Position numbers and translations under genes: made by a program. Positions 63,991-64,000 of a stretch of DNA of 64,000 bases are shown here, piece after piece. The stretch's first letter is position 1. Each line of letters starts with the position of its first letter. Source of the DNA: Maniola hyperantus (taxonomy: Eukaryota; Arthropoda; Insecta; Lepidoptera; Nymphalidae); contig NC_048544.1 in the NCBI RefSeq assembly GCF_902806685.2, forward strand, positions 14,099,341-14,163,340, read 5' to 3'. Under the pieces are notes generated by a model that was not told where the DNA came from, did not search any database, and saw only the letters and a program-made list of their open reading frames with translations.

Positions 63991-64000
63991 TTTAAATAAT

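Overview
This is eukaryotic nuclear DNA, almost certainly from a moth or butterfly. It is AT-rich, its few coding exons have GT-AG introns, and most of the rest is transposon sequence. The repeats are of lepidopteran type: tRNA-derived SINEs with GAT-repeat tails, short SINE-like repeats ending in a GCGGGCATAAGCTAGT-type end, RTE-like and Jockey-like LINE ends, and many small inverted-repeat (MITE) elements. No prokaryotic genes, rRNA genes, functional tRNA genes or CRISPR array were seen.

The only host gene I can support runs on the + strand from about 7.2 kb past 62.7 kb and continues off the right edge. Seven coding exons join in phase: 7230-8410, 38118-38246, 56824-56956, 59128-59339, 60376-60522, 61042-61154 and 62584-62698, giving 673 codons. 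The N-terminal half looks disordered, with a proline-rich SH3-ligand motif and YxN tyrosine motifs. The last three exons encode a PH domain whose opening strand resembles the ARHGAP9/12/15/27 group of Rho GTPase-activating proteins. A RhoGAP domain, if present, lies beyond the window. The first intron is about 29.7 kb and the second about 18.6 kb; both are swollen by transposons. The third coding exon is followed by two decayed tandem copies of itself.

The second intron carries a nearly complete Ty3/gypsy-type LTR retrotransposon (about 42.18-49.32 kb). It has a 5' LTR missing its first 34 bp, a primer binding site, gag, pol in pieces, a polypurine tract and a 3' LTR. The two LTRs look identical over the shared 681 bp, so the insertion is recent. 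Gag and pol are linked by a classic -1 slippery heptamer; pol is broken by three frame changes. No envelope gene is present.

Region by region: 1-6.6 kb is repeats and inverted-repeat elements; 6.6-8.4 kb is a CpG-rich promoter candidate and the first coding exon; 8.4-38.1 kb is the first intron, holding SINE arrays, an eroded PIF/Harbinger-like element (14.7-17.8 kb), a 39-bp minisatellite (21.7-22.0 kb), a mariner transposase fragment (31 kb) and LINE 3' ends (32-33.4 kb); 38.2-56.8 kb is the second intron with the LTR element; 56.8-62.7 kb is a cluster of five exons in which transposons press right up to the splice sites; 62.8-64 kb has further MITE and LINE remnants.

Repeat names used below are my own labels. 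SINE-1: tRNA-derived, GCTGTGATAGCCTAGTGG head. SINE-2: tRNA-derived, GGTCGACGGTTCAAA B box. SINE-3: tRNA-derived, CGCAGTGGTAAGCGC head. S4, S5 and S6: short SINE-like repeats ending near GACGAAGTCGCGGGCAT. R450: about 420-450 bp repeat that begins with GGGTTCCGTACCTC and ends with CTCGCACTTGGCCGG. No search could be run, so family names rest on reading the sequence. I saw no undescribed multi-gene system; the strongest unusual signals are the exon triplication and the transposon edges next to splice sites.
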